From positions 1 through 20,123 of the forward strand of contig CAYOXD010000055.1 in NCBI GenBank assembly GCA_964407825.1: a stretch of 20,123 bases of DNA. Reading direction: 5' to 3'. The number at the start of each line of letters is the position of its first letter. Position 1 is the first letter of the stretch. Of this stretch, positions 7,498 through 16,162 are shown one piece after another. A model generated the notes under the pieces. That model saw nothing but the letters and a program-made list of their open reading frames with translations. It was not told the origin of the DNA and searched no databases. This DNA is from CAYOXD01 sp964407825. Its GTDB lineage: Bacteria > Desulfobacterota > Desulfobacteria > Desulfobacterales > JAFDDL01. Position numbers and translations under genes: made by a program.

Positions 7498-10032
7498 ATG
7501 ACCACACTCCATGCGCTCGTGATTCGTTTCTTTGAAAGGGTCGTCATCAAAAGGCCCATCCCGGTCCTTTTGTGCCTCGCTGCCATCCTTTCTTTTTTAA
7601 CTTACTATGCCAAGGATTTCCGGCTGGATGCCTCGGCCGAAACCTTGATGCTTCAAAACGACAAGGATCTGGCCTATTCCCGGATGGTGGCCGAGCGGTA
7701 CGGCGTCAGGGATTTCCTCGTTGTGACCTTCACCCCGACCGGGGACCTGTTCTCGGATCCGGTATTGAAGCAGTTGGCCGGGCTCAAATCTGAACTGGCT
7801 GCCGTACCGGGGGTCAGCTCGGTGTTCTCGATTCTCGACGCACCCCTTTTACATAGCCCGGCGGTGCCGGTCCGGGACCTTACCAAACACCTCCGCACCC
7901 TCGAGACACCGGGAGTGGACAAAAAACTGGCACGGGTTGAGTTTCAAACCAGTCCCCTCTACCGGAACCTCATCGTCAGTCCGGATCTAAAAACCACCGC
8001 ATTGATCGTCTACCTCGCCCCGGACAAACACTATCAGCGCCTGTTGGATCAGCGAAACGCCCTCTGGAAGAGGAAAAACAAGGTCGGATTGAGCGCCGAA
8101 GAAATGAAGAAATACCGGACGGTCGAGGTGGAATTCCGAAAATACCATGACCTGGTGCGGGAAAAACGGCACCGGACCCTCCTGGCCGTTCGGGCCATCA
8201 TGAACCGTTACAGGAATGACGGGCAGCTGTTTCTGGGCGGGGTCAGCATGGTCGCCGACGATATGATCAGCTTCATCAAAAGGGATCTCGAAACCTTTGG
8301 TGTGGGTATCTTCCTCTTTCTGGTCATCACCCTGTGGGTTATTTTCAGAAGACTCCGATGGGTTCTGCTGCCCATGCTCTGCTGCGGCCTTTCGGCCCTT
8401 GCCATGATCGGTATCCTGGGATTTTTCGGATGGGAAGTCACCGTTATTTCATCCAATTTCATATCTCTTCAGCTGATCATCGCCATGGCCGGGACCATCC
8501 ACCTGGTGGTGCGTTATCGGGAGCTTCGGGAGAAAAATCCGGCCGCCACCCAGCAGGAACTGGCCCTTGAGACGGTTCGCATGAAACTGGTGCCCTGTCT
8601 CTACGCAACCCTCACCACCATTGCCGGGTTCGGCTCTCTCCTGTTTTGCAACATCCTGCCGGTGATCACCTTCGGATGGATGATGACCGCCGGTATCTGT
8701 CTGTCCTTAGTTCTGACTTTTCTGCTATTCCCGGCTGTGCTGGTGCTCCTGAAAAAGGGACCGGAAGAGAATACCTCCACCGGCAAGGCCGTTGTTGTCC
8801 GGCTTCTGGCAACCTTTACCGAGCGGCACGGCAGGCTCATCATCGTATTGAGCGTTCTGCTGCTCGTCTTTAGCGGCATCGGTATCTCCAAGCTCCGGGT
8901 TGAAAATTCGTTTATCAACTATTTCAAGAAATCCACCGAAATATACAAGGGCATGCGCGAGATCGACCAGCATCTGGGAGGCACCACCCCGCTGGACGTC
9001 ATCATCGATCTGGGGCCCGATTCGTCTGACCCCAAGGCGGCGGTAAACGCAGCCGGCGGCAAGACCAGCGCCAAGACGGATATATTCGATGAGTTCAATG
9101 AGTTCTCATCCCCCGAAGATGAAAAAAAATACTGGCTGACGCCGGAAAAGGCCTCCCTGGCACTGCGGGTGAACGATTACCTCGAGAGCCTCAAGGCCAC
9201 GGGAAAGGTCCTGTCCCTCGGCACCCTGATCAAGCTGGCCCGTCAGATCAACGGCGGCCACCCCCTCGACAATTTCCAGCTGGCGCTGCTCTATAACGAG
9301 CTTCCCAAACGGTACCAAAACCTTCTCTTGGCCCCCTATGTTTCCGTGGCCCACAACCAGCTGCGTTTCTCGGTCCGAATCAAGGACTCGGAAAAATCCC
9401 TCCGGAGAAATATGCTTTTAAAACAGATTAAACATGATATCGTCCACCGTTTCGGGCTTAAAAAGGACCAGGTCCACCTTGCCGGCATGCTGGTCCTCTA
9501 CAACAACATGCTCCAGAGTCTCTTCAGGTCCCAGATCCTGACCCTCGGGATCGTTCTTGCGGCGCTGTCCCTGATGTTCCTCATCCTGTTCAGGTCCTTC
9601 ACCATCGCCCTGATTGCCATTTTCCCCAATATCCTGTCCGTGGGAGCCGTTCTGGGTGTCATGGGCTGGCTGCACATTCCACTGGACATGATGACCATCA
9701 CCATCGCCGCCATCAGCGTGGGAATTGCAGTGGACGACACCATTCATTACATCCACCGTTTCAAGGAGGAGTTCCAGGTCGACGGCAACTACCGTCGGGC
9801 GTTCCATCGCTGCCACGACAGCATCGGACATGCCATGTACTACACCTCCGTCACCATTATCATCGGTTTTGCCATCCTGGTTTTGTCCGAATTCATTCCC
9901 AGCATCTATTTCGGTCTCCTCACCGGTCTGGCCATGCTCATCGCGCTGGTGGTGGCCCTGACCTTGCTGCCCCAGCTGCTGATCCTGGTAAAGCCCTATG
10001 GCCCCGAACGGGAAGGTCGCTCTGGGACTTGA
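7498..10032 (+). CDS. RND/MMPL-family exporter (HpnN-like)
   Basis: Large inner-membrane transporter of 844 residues, with the RND/MMPL two-fold repeat. Each half has one leading helix (PIPVLLCLAAILSFLTYYA near 20; LIIVLSVLLLVFSGIGISKL near 450), a large periplasmic domain, then a five-helix bundle. The second half carries the charged transport motif SVGIAVDDTIHYIHRF with Asp746-Asp747. The equivalent place in the first half reads IAMAGTIHLVVRYREL (about 328-343) and lacks the acidic pair. The second periplasmic domain holds a charged stretch rich in Asp, Glu and Lys around 500-545. Pairing with an MlaC-like protein suggests export of a lipid such as a hopanoid, as known for HpnN; the real substrate is unknown. 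Confidence 0.88.
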   Translation: MTTLHALVIRFFERVVIKRPIPVLLCLAAILSFLTYYAKDFRLDASAETLMLQNDKDLAYSRMVAERYGVRDFLVVTFTPTGDLFSDPVLKQLAGLKSELAAVPGVSSVFSILDAPLLHSPAVPVRDLTKHLRTLETPGVDKKLARVEFQTSPLYRNLIVSPDLKTTALIVYLAPDKHYQRLLDQRNALWKRKNKVGLSAEEMKKYRTVEVEFRKYHDLVREKRHRTLLAVRAIMNRYRNDGQLFLGGVSMVADDMISFIKRDLETFGVGIFLFLVITLWVIFRRLRWVLLPMLCCGLSALAMIGILGFFGWEVTVISSNFISLQLIIAMAGTIHLVVRYRELREKNPAATQQELALETVRMKLVPCLYATLTTIAGFGSLLFCNILPVITFGWMMTAGICLSLVLTFLLFPAVLVLLKKGPEENTSTGKAVVVRLLATFTERHGRLIIVLSVLLLVFSGIGISKLRVENSFINYFKKSTEIYKGMREIDQHLGGTTPLDVIIDLGPDSSDPKAAVNAAGGKTSAKTDIFDEFNEFSSPEDEKKYWLTPEKASLALRVNDYLESLKATGKVLSLGTLIKLARQINGGHPLDNFQLALLYNELPKRYQNLLLAPYVSVAHNQLRFSVRIKDSEKSLRRNMLLKQIKHDIVHRFGLKKDQVHLAGMLVLYNNMLQSLFRSQILTLGIVLAALSLMFLILFRSFTIALIAIFPNILSVGAVLGVMGWLHIPLDMMTITIAAISVGIAVDDTIHYIHRFKEEFQVDGNYRRAFHRCHDSIGHAMYYTSVTIIIGFAILVLSEFIPSIYFGLLTGLAMLIALVVALTLLPQLLILVKPYGPEREGRSGT

Positions 10033-10135
10033 TCCCCTTGTGATTTACACTTGACGGCAATCGGAAGAATTCTTCATATCAACAGGGGCACAAACATCCG
10101 GAAAGGGGCAATGCCCCGGAGGGGGAGACTTGGCC

Positions 10136-12037
10136 ATGACGGAAAAAGCAGCCAGTGGGAAACATGAACCGTCGGATGAGGAAGCCAGCGACATCGTGCG
10201 CGCTCTCACCGAGGAGGGCTTCATCACCGAAGAGCAGGCCCAATACGCTCGTCGTATCCAGGAAAAACTGCCGACCCCCAAGACGGTCCTCGAGGTATTG
10301 AAAGAGCTCAAGCAGGTCACGGACGCCCAAGTGCGCCAGGCCATTCAGGAGAACCGGGTTCAGATGCGCATCGGCCGTCTGCTGGTGGAGCTGGGCAAGC
10401 TGAACGAGGCAGACCTGCAGGCCGCCTTCAGCATCAAGGCGGAGGAAAAAAGTAAAAAGAAACTCGGTGAAATCCTCGTCGAACACAACTTCATCGAGGA
10501 GCGCAAGCTCATCGAGGTTCTCTCCATGCAGATGGGCTTCGCCTACATCGACCCCCAATTTACAAAAATCGACCCGGAACTCTATCGCAAGGTCCCCCAC
10601 AAATGGTACGAGGACCACTGGCTGATCCCCGTGCGCAGGGAGGGCGAGGAGATCATCGTCGCCTTTGCCGACCCACTGGACAAGCACGAGCTGGACACCG
10701 CCAGAAATTTTTTCGGCCAGAACATCCGTCCCGCCATCGCGCTGAAAAGCTCCATTCAGGAGGCCTTGAAGCAGATGGAGCGAAGCAGCCGGAAAATCAA
10801 CAGGGCCGAGGTGGCCCATGACACCGTGGTCGGCATCGTCAACAACCTCATCATCACGGCGGTCAATGAGGAGGTCAGCGACATTCACATCGAACCCATG
10901 CATGACCGTCTGCGAATCCGTTTCCGCCAGGACGGTGTCCTGGTGCCGTACAAGGATTACGAACGAGAGCTCATCCCGGCTCTCATCAGCCGCATCAAGA
11001 TCATGTGCCAGGCGGATATCGCCGAAAAGCGCCGCCACCAGGACGGACGCATCCTGTTCGATATGGCCGACACCCAGGTGGACATCCGGGTGTCCATCTA
11101 TGTGACCATCAGCGGTGAAAAAATCGTCATGCGGCTGCTCAGGCAGCAGGCAACGCTGCTGAACATCGAGGATGTGGGCATCGCCCCCCGGCTCTATGAG
11201 CGCTTTCGGTACCAGGTCCTGGATCGGCCCAGCGGCGTCCTCATGGTCACCGGCCCCACAGGTTCCGGGAAGACCACCACCGTCTACAGCTGCATCAACT
11301 ACCTCAACAGCCCCTCCACCAGCATCGTCACAGCGGAAGATCCGGTGGAATATATTATCGACGGGATCGCCCAATGCTCCATCAACCCCAAGCTGGATCT
11401 AACCTTCGCGGAGACCCTGCGGCACATCGTCCGCCAGGATCCGGACGTGGTGGTCATCGGCGAGATCCGGGACCGTTTCTCTGCGGATGTGGCGGTGCAG
11501 GCGTCCCTCACGGGGCATAAGGTCCTGACCACCTTCCACGCGGAGGACAGCATCGGAGCGCTGACCCGGCTGCTCAAGATGGGGGTCGAACCCTTCCTCG
11601 TGGCCTCGACGGTGGTGGGCATTGCGGCCCAGCGACTGGTGCGGCGGCCCTGCTCGGAATGCGTGGCACCGGAAAGACCCAGCCTGGTATCCCTTCGCCG
11701 CCTGGGGTATAATTCCAAGGACGTGTCGGGTGGAGAATTCCGCAAGGGAAAGGGATGTCCGGCCTGCCGGTTCACGGGGTATAGGGGACGGGCAGCGATT
11801 CTGGAGATGCTGATCATGGATGAATCCTTGCGCAGCGCGATAATCGATGGAGCCAGCGCCCAGCGCCTGCGGCAGATCGGCATCGAGAAGACCGGCCTGC
11901 TCACCCTCCTGGAAGACGGCATCGTCAAGGCGGCAAAGGGAGTCACCACCATTGATGAGGTACTGCGCTGCCTCCCCCAGGTGATTAGCCCCAGACCTCT
12001 GGCGGAGCTGCGGCGAAAATCCGGAGAGAAGTCATGA
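10136..12037 (+). CDS. GspE/PilB-type secretion or pilus assembly ATPase
   Basis: Hexameric cytoplasmic ATPase powering type IV pilus extension or type II secretion. The 633 residues contain an MshEN-like N-terminal region (about 75-220: IGRLLVELGKLNEADLQ, KKLGEILVEHNFIEERKL, then PVRREGEEIIVAFADPLD), then the catalytic core with Walker A GPTGSGKTTT (from residue 373), the Asp box EDPVEY (401-406), Walker B VVVIGEIRD (about 437-445) and a His box LTTFHAEDS. A tetracysteine zinc site is complete: Cys506, Cys509, Cys541 and Cys544. MshEN domains can bind c-di-GMP. ATG 10136 suits the GGAGGGGG upstream better than the TTG at 10130. The HDOD gene overlaps its stop, so the two are coupled. No other pilus or secretion gene is in the window, so PilB and GspE cannot be separated. 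Confidence 0.9.
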   Translation: MTEKAASGKHEPSDEEASDIVRALTEEGFITEEQAQYARRIQEKLPTPKTVLEVLKELKQVTDAQVRQAIQENRVQMRIGRLLVELGKLNEADLQAAFSIKAEEKSKKKLGEILVEHNFIEERKLIEVLSMQMGFAYIDPQFTKIDPELYRKVPHKWYEDHWLIPVRREGEEIIVAFADPLDKHELDTARNFFGQNIRPAIALKSSIQEALKQMERSSRKINRAEVAHDTVVGIVNNLIITAVNEEVSDIHIEPMHDRLRIRFRQDGVLVPYKDYERELIPALISRIKIMCQADIAEKRRHQDGRILFDMADTQVDIRVSIYVTISGEKIVMRLLRQQATLLNIEDVGIAPRLYERFRYQVLDRPSGVLMVTGPTGSGKTTTVYSCINYLNSPSTSIVTAEDPVEYIIDGIAQCSINPKLDLTFAETLRHIVRQDPDVVVIGEIRDRFSADVAVQASLTGHKVLTTFHAEDSIGALTRLLKMGVEPFLVASTVVGIAAQRLVRRPCSECVAPERPSLVSLRRLGYNSKDVSGGEFRKGKGCPACRFTGYRGRAAILEMLIMDESLRSAIIDGASAQRLRQIGIEKTGLLTLLEDGIVKAAKGVTTIDEVLRCLPQVISPRPLAELRRKSGEKS

Positions 12038-12876
12038 ATGAAGCAAAATCCTTCAAGGACATCATCGATGCCCGTTTGAAATCAGACAAGGTAAACCTCC
12101 CGGTGTTCGATAAGACTGCGTTTAAAATTCAGCAGGAAACCACGAAGGCCGAACCGGATATCCCCGCCATCGAAAAACTGATTGAAACGGACCCGGCCCT
12201 CACCTCCGAGATTATCAAGATGGCCAACACCGCATTTTTCAGGGGACTGAGCAAGGTGACCACGGTCCGGGAGGCCGTCGTGCGCCTGGGGGCCAAACAG
12301 ATCTGCGCCGTGGTGATCCTGATCACTCAAAAAGGCAATTTCCAATCCTCGGACGCCTTTGTCCAGCAGTACATGACCAGGCTCTGGCGTCATGCGGTGG
12401 GATCGGCCATCGGCTCCAGCTGGCTGGCCGGCCGGTGCGGCTACGCCTACATCAAGGAGCAGGCCTTTGTGGCCGGCCTTCTCCACGATGTGGGAAAACT
12501 CTTTCTGCTCAGTGTCGTGGAATCCCTCCGAAAGGAACCCACCCTGGCCTTCCAGCCCTCGTCGACCTTCATGAACGAGGTGATGTCGAGCCTCCACACG
12601 GAGCAGGGATTCATGCTCATGGAATTGTGGGATCTGCCGGAGGTATACAGCGTGGTGGCACGGGATCACCACCAGGAGCTGATCGACGCCACCAACACCC
12701 TCCTGCTCCTGGTCCAAATGGCCGATATCACCTGCAACAAGATGGGCATCGGTCTGCACGATCCAATAGATCTCATCCTGGCCGCCACCGGGCCCGCCCA
12801 GCTCCTGGGTCTCTCCGAACTGGATATAGCGGAGCTGGAAATCGTCCTGGAAGACGCCAACATATTGGCGGTATAG
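12034..12876 (+). CDS. HDOD domain signalling protein
   Basis: A 280-residue cytoplasmic protein of the HDOD family, a non-catalytic relative of HD phosphohydrolases used in signalling and motility control. The domain spans about 15-210: LPVFDKTAFKIQQ, IEKLIETDPALTSEIIKMANTAFF, VTTVREAVVRLGAKQICAVVI, then AFVAGLLHDVGKLFL, where an HD pair survives. Its ATG overlaps the stop of the ATPase gene (ATGA), so translation is coupled and the two proteins may act together. HDOD proteins are known near pilus and chemotaxis genes; the exact role here is inferred from that link. A stem of CCCCGCCTC (12883) with GAGACGGGG (12905), one mismatch and no T tract, follows the stop. Confidence 0.88.
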   Translation: MNEAKSFKDIIDARLKSDKVNLPVFDKTAFKIQQETTKAEPDIPAIEKLIETDPALTSEIIKMANTAFFRGLSKVTTVREAVVRLGAKQICAVVILITQKGNFQSSDAFVQQYMTRLWRHAVGSAIGSSWLAGRCGYAYIKEQAFVAGLLHDVGKLFLLSVVESLRKEPTLAFQPSSTFMNEVMSSLHTEQGFMLMELWDLPEVYSVVARDHHQELIDATNTLLLLVQMADITCNKMGIGLHDPIDLILAATGPAQLLGLSELDIAELEIVLEDANILAV

Positions 12877-12915
12877 GGGATGCCCCGCCTCTCACGACAC
12901 TGGGGAGACGGGGGA

Positions 12916-13482
12916 TCAGCCGGTTTTCGCCCTCAACTTCGCAGGGTCGCGCAGGGTCTTCAGGACTTCGATGCTGCTCTTCAGCCCCTTGTTCAGCCGG
13001 CACATGTCGATGGCCATGCCCGTAATCGCGGCTACCGCCTGGACAAAATTGAGGTCATCCATTGAAAATTCCCACGGTTCGGCCGTATAGACCCGAAGGG
13101 CACCGATCACCTCCGCACGCGCCTCAATGGGGACCGAGAGGATCGAACAAATGCCCTCTTTTTTCGCCTCTTCCGGATACTGGATCCGGGGATCATCGGT
13201 CACGTCATAGATGGCCACCGGTCCCTCCCGGAGGGAAGCCGCAATGGATTTCAAGGCGCTGATGGGCCCCTTGTCGAGATACTCCCGGCTCAATCCGAAG
13301 GAGGCTGCCAGTTCCAGTTCCTCACGCTTGCGATTGATGAGGAAAAGGGCGGACCCCTTTGCGTCCAGAGCATGGCTGAGGCTCTCCACCGTCAGCCAGA
13401 CCACATCCTCCGGGTCTCGGGTCATGGAAATGGCACGGGTGATGCGAAGCAAGGTCTCATAATTCAACAGTTGCTTTTTCAT
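12916..13482 (-). CDS. single GAF domain sensor protein
   Basis: A 188-residue soluble protein made almost entirely of one GAF domain (about 10-165). Typical stretches are LLRITRAISMTRDPEDVVWLTVESLSHAL at the start, GSALFLINRKREELELAASFGL in the middle and ICSILSVPIEARAEVIGALRVYT, then FVQAVAAITGMAIDMCRL. No output domain is fused, so it would act by binding a ligand or partner. ATG 13482 is chosen because AGGAG lies six bases upstream; 16 further open codons are not needed. It converges on the HDOD gene and has its own leader region. The ligand cannot be predicted. Confidence 0.85.
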   Translation of the reverse strand: MKKQLLNYETLLRITRAISMTRDPEDVVWLTVESLSHALDAKGSALFLINRKREELELAASFGLSREYLDKGPISALKSIAASLREGPVAIYDVTDDPRIQYPEEAKKEGICSILSVPIEARAEVIGALRVYTAEPWEFSMDDLNFVQAVAAITGMAIDMCRLNKGLKSSIEVLKTLRDPAKLRAKTG

Positions 13483-13650
13483 GCAGTGCTCCTTTCCCTT
13501 TTGCGGTTGGAATGTTTCTCGGAGGTTCACAAATGAACACCGGTCGACCGCGACCTCAGCGTCTCGGATACGAAAACACCTCTATGGAGAGAAGGAATTG
13601 AAAACCGCGGAAAGCTGCATCGCGCCAACGTGAGGATGATGCGAGGTGCA

Positions 13651-13679
13651 TTGACGATTTTTCTATTTAAAACTATAAA
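13651..13679 (+). promoter_or_regulatory. sigma-70-type promoter of panC
   Basis: TTGACG (13651-13656) and TATAAA (13674-13679) are exactly 17 bases apart, each 5/6 to consensus, in a short AT-rich patch. A start near 13686 would give a leader of about 87 bases before panC. A weak imperfect stem (GGGGCCC at 13702 with GGACCCC at 13714) lies in that leader. Confidence 0.65.
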
Positions 13680-13772
13680 ATAGCCATTGGAATAGTGTCA
13701 AGGGGCCCGGTTCGGACCCCAGGGACAAGGTCTTGAATAAAAAAGGCAATAGAACACAGTCCAGGAGCCCAC

Positions 13773-14621
13773 ATGAAGGTATTTTCACAGATCCCCCCCC
13801 TGCGGGACCTCCGCTGGGAAGAGCCCCTCAAAACCTGGGGACTGGTGCCCACCATGGGATTCCTCCATGAGGCACACCTCAGCCTGGTGCGTCGATCCAG
13901 GGCGGAGAACGACGCCACCGGCGTCAGCATCTTTGTCAACCCCGCCCAATTCAACAATCCCGAGGACCTGGCCGGCTATCCCCGCGACCTGGACCGGGAC
14001 CTCGCCCTTCTGGCGGCCGAAGGCGTCGACCTGGTCTGGACCCCCGCCCCTGAGACCGTTTATCCGGCCGGGTATCAGACCGATGTGACCGTCCGCCACC
14101 TTTCAGGGATTCTGGAGGGGGCCTCCCGGCCGGGTCATTTCCAGGGGGTTGCCACCATCGTGACGAAACTGTTCCACGTCTTTGAACCCCGCCGGGCCTA
14201 TTTCGGCCAGAAGGACGCCCAACAGCTGGCCGTCATCCGCCGCCTGGTCCGGGATCTGAACTTTCCCATCGACATCATCGCCTGCCCCACCCTCCGTGAA
14301 ACGGACGGGCTGGCCATGAGCTCCAGAAACGTCCGCCTGACACCGGCGCACCGCCGCCAGGCCGTCTGTCTCTACCAGGCGCTGTCAACCGCCGAAAAAG
14401 CCCTGGCAGGTGGCGAGGACAGGGCCGATCGGTTAAAGGCGCTCATGACCGGCATCATCGGGAAGGCTCCAGATGCGAAGATCGACTATGTCAGCGTGGC
14501 GGATGCGGACACCCTTGAGGAGGTGGAATGGGCGCAGGAAAGCGTATTGCTGTCCCTGGCGGTGCGCTTCGGGCAGGTGCGGCTCATCGACAACGTTCGG
14601 GTGGACGCAACGCCGGAATGA
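13773..14621 (+). CDS. panC: pantothenate synthetase (pantoate--beta-alanine ligase)
   Basis: Joins pantoate and beta-alanine with ATP to make pantothenate, the precursor of CoA. The 282 residues match the family length and show its motifs in order: LVPTMGFLHEAHLSLV (24-39), VSIFVNPAQFNNPEDL (51-66), SRPGHFQGVATIVTKLF (118-134), YFGQKDAQQLAVI (143-155) and the KMSKS-like LRETDGLAMSSRN (174-186). The nucleotide-binding 'HxGH' motif reads H32-E-A-H35 (codon GCA for Ala34), an unusual replacement of the conserved Gly. AGGAG five bases upstream supports the start. A C8 run covers codons 7-10. No panB or panD is adjacent. Confidence 0.95.
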   Translation: MKVFSQIPPLRDLRWEEPLKTWGLVPTMGFLHEAHLSLVRRSRAENDATGVSIFVNPAQFNNPEDLAGYPRDLDRDLALLAAEGVDLVWTPAPETVYPAGYQTDVTVRHLSGILEGASRPGHFQGVATIVTKLFHVFEPRRAYFGQKDAQQLAVIRRLVRDLNFPIDIIACPTLRETDGLAMSSRNVRLTPAHRRQAVCLYQALSTAEKALAGGEDRADRLKALMTGIIGKAPDAKIDYVSVADADTLEEVEWAQESVLLSLAVRFGQVRLIDNVRVDATPE

Positions 14622-14660
14622 CATATTTCCATGTCTTCCCTGACGGCCGCACTGTCAGCG

Positions 14661-15371
14661 TCAAAAAACAACTCCCAACAGATCAAATCCGATCAGATAA
14701 GTAGCTGTGAAATCGATGCCTAAGGCCATAAAAGCCACAGCGGTCAACCACCGCAAATAGCGTTCTATAAAAGTCAGCCCATGGATGAATCGGGCCGCGA
14801 AACGCGCGCTGAAGGCCAACAATAGAGCGAAACCGACCACTGGCAACGCCGTTCCGACACCGTACCAAAAGGGCAGCCATATGCTGGATTCGAATTTGAC
14901 CGATAACGGCAATACGCTGCCAAAGAAAAGGGCCGCCGAAACCGGGCAGAACGATAGAGCGAAAACGAAACCAAGAAACACCGCTCCGACGGCACCGCTA
15001 TTGCTTAGTCTGCGGATCACAGTGGAATCGCCACCACCCATTGTCGGCAAACGTAGCGGTACAATGTCCACTATGAACAGGCCGACCAAGATCAACAAAG
15101 GGCCGAGCAGTTTGTTCATATTCTCCTGCAGGAACATGGAAATACCGGGGATAGAAAACATCCCCGCCACAATAAAGGCGCAAATCAGGATGTAGGCCAG
15201 CGCCCGACCGCCGGTGTAGGCCACTCCTGCCAGCAGGGTACCGAACCGGGTATTGATCTGACGTCCGATGAAGGTGGTGGCGGCTATGTTGGTCGCAAGC
15301 GGACAGGGTGAAATCGATGTCAGAATGCCGAACCATATGGCCGAAATCATGGGAAGGTTGTCCCACGCCAT
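14661..15371 (-). CDS. ArsG-like / CcdA-family membrane transporter
   Basis: A 236-residue membrane protein with about six helices, of the CcdA/DsbD-core superfamily, closest in appearance to the ArsG family described as an aromatic aminobenzylarsenical efflux permease. Each half has the superfamily's Cys-Pro motif: SISPCPLATN (Cys23) and LSFCPVSAALFFG (Cys142). Other helices include GVAYTGGRALAYILICAFIVAGM and LLGPLLILVGLFIVDIV. Its ATG overlaps the stop of the ArsF-like gene by one base (TAATG) behind GGAG, so it is translationally coupled. CcdA-type proteins pass electrons across the membrane, so redox relay rather than efflux is an alternative role. It converges on panC with a 39-base gap. 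Confidence 0.8.
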   Translation of the reverse strand: MAWDNLPMISAIWFGILTSISPCPLATNIAATTFIGRQINTRFGTLLAGVAYTGGRALAYILICAFIVAGMFSIPGISMFLQENMNKLLGPLLILVGLFIVDIVPLRLPTMGGGDSTVIRRLSNSGAVGAVFLGFVFALSFCPVSAALFFGSVLPLSVKFESSIWLPFWYGVGTALPVVGFALLLAFSARFAARFIHGLTFIERYLRWLTAVAFMALGIDFTATYLIGFDLLGVVF

Positions 15372-15826
15372 TATTTTTTCTCCATAAAATGCTGAGTCTC
15401 TCGCGCCACGTAGCGAATAAATTTTTGCTTATCCCGGGAAAGCTGCCAAACATCCGATAGATTCTCCCAGCGCACCGGCTTACCGTTATTGTATTCCGCA
15501 ACGATCACGGACTTGGTGTAGAGCTGGAAATCCTTGATGAAATGCTTGTTCTTCGGCATATCAACATTTAACGCCTGCCATTGAAGTTTTCCGGACTTTA
15601 GATCATCCTTGAAATTCTCTTTTATGGCTTCCTGGGCGAATTGTTCTATCGTTTTGCAGGTCATGCAGCGCCTGGTCGTGTAAAAATAGTAGGCCATATA
15701 GTGGGTTTTATCGTTTATTCCTTTCTTCAGGGACTGATCGCTTGACGCGGCTGCCACCCACACGAAAGATGAAACAATAGCGGCAATTGACATGGCCGCA
15801 AACCCGGCCATGCGGCGGTTTTTCAT
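15371..15826 (-). CDS. ArsF-like exported CxxC protein
   Basis: A 151-residue protein matching the ArsF family (named as a nitrophenyl-compound nitroreductase subunit in arsEFG operons). The N-terminus MKNRRMAGFAAMSIAAIVSSFVW is a signal peptide or membrane anchor, with likely cleavage near AAA-SS. A thioredoxin-like segment follows: MAYYFYTTRRCMTCKTIEQFAQEAI (44-68), with redox Cys54 and Cys57, then WQALNVDMPKNKHFIKDFQLYTKSVIVAE (83-111). There is no flavin-binding motif, so any reductase role would need electrons from a partner such as the adjacent permease. ATG 15826 follows GGAGG by four bases and lies 11 bases beyond the thioredoxin-like gene's stop. Family assignment is from memory of arsEFG operons. 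Confidence 0.75.
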   Translation of the reverse strand: MKNRRMAGFAAMSIAAIVSSFVWVAAASSDQSLKKGINDKTHYMAYYFYTTRRCMTCKTIEQFAQEAIKENFKDDLKSGKLQWQALNVDMPKNKHFIKDFQLYTKSVIVAEYNNGKPVRWENLSDVWQLSRDKQKFIRYVARETQHFMEKK

Positions 15827-15837
15827 TCGTCCTCCAT

Positions 15838-16068
15838 TTACTTGATCCATGACAGCACACCCTCCCTGCGTGGGATCTTGCCCACTGATTTGACTTCACT
15901 GGTTAAAACTACGGCTGGCATACCGAACACGCCGTAGCCGGCCATCTTCATCACGTCGGTGACCTTTTCCACATCAGCGGCCACACCTGCTTCAGCCACC
16001 GCCTCCTTGACCACTTTTTCCGTCCGCTGGCATTTGGGGCAGCCAGGGCCCAGCACTTTAATTTGCAT
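15838..16068 (-). CDS. small thioredoxin-fold redox protein (ArsE-like position)
   Basis: A 76-residue protein of the 'small redox-active disulfide protein' family, a minimal thioredoxin fold. It has MQIKVLGPGCPKC with Cys10 and Cys13, an amphipathic helix, and FGMPAVVLTSEV with the cis-Pro loop, then KSVGKIPRREGVLSWI. It is cytoplasmic, having no signal peptide. It opens the row thioredoxin-like, ArsF-like, ArsG-like, and would be the first intact gene of the operon. No strong ribosome site is visible (GAGTG only). Proteins of this kind often sit beside arsR and CcdA-like permeases; a role in passing thiol electrons to the module is inferred. Confidence 0.85.
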   Translation of the reverse strand: MQIKVLGPGCPKCQRTEKVVKEAVAEAGVAADVEKVTDVMKMAGYGVFGMPAVVLTSEVKSVGKIPRREGVLSWIK

Positions 16069-16162
16069 CGTGGCACTCTACAGCAGGTTAGTGCATACTT
16101 TCGTAGCGTGTGCCCCTTGCGGTGGCGGCCTCCCGCTGCGGGCAGTTGCTTTATGGATCGCC

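Noticed and set aside
10079..11374. Long open frame (431 codons) on the minus strand inside the ATPase gene
   Set aside because: It is antisense to a gene with complete Walker, zinc and MshEN motifs; its translation is rich in Asp, His, Val and Gly in the way GC-rich shadow frames are, and it has no recognisable domain.
12877..12915. Bidirectional terminator between HDOD and GAF genes
   Set aside because: The stem has a mismatch and a 13-base loop, and no T tract follows on either side; it is noted only under the HDOD gene.
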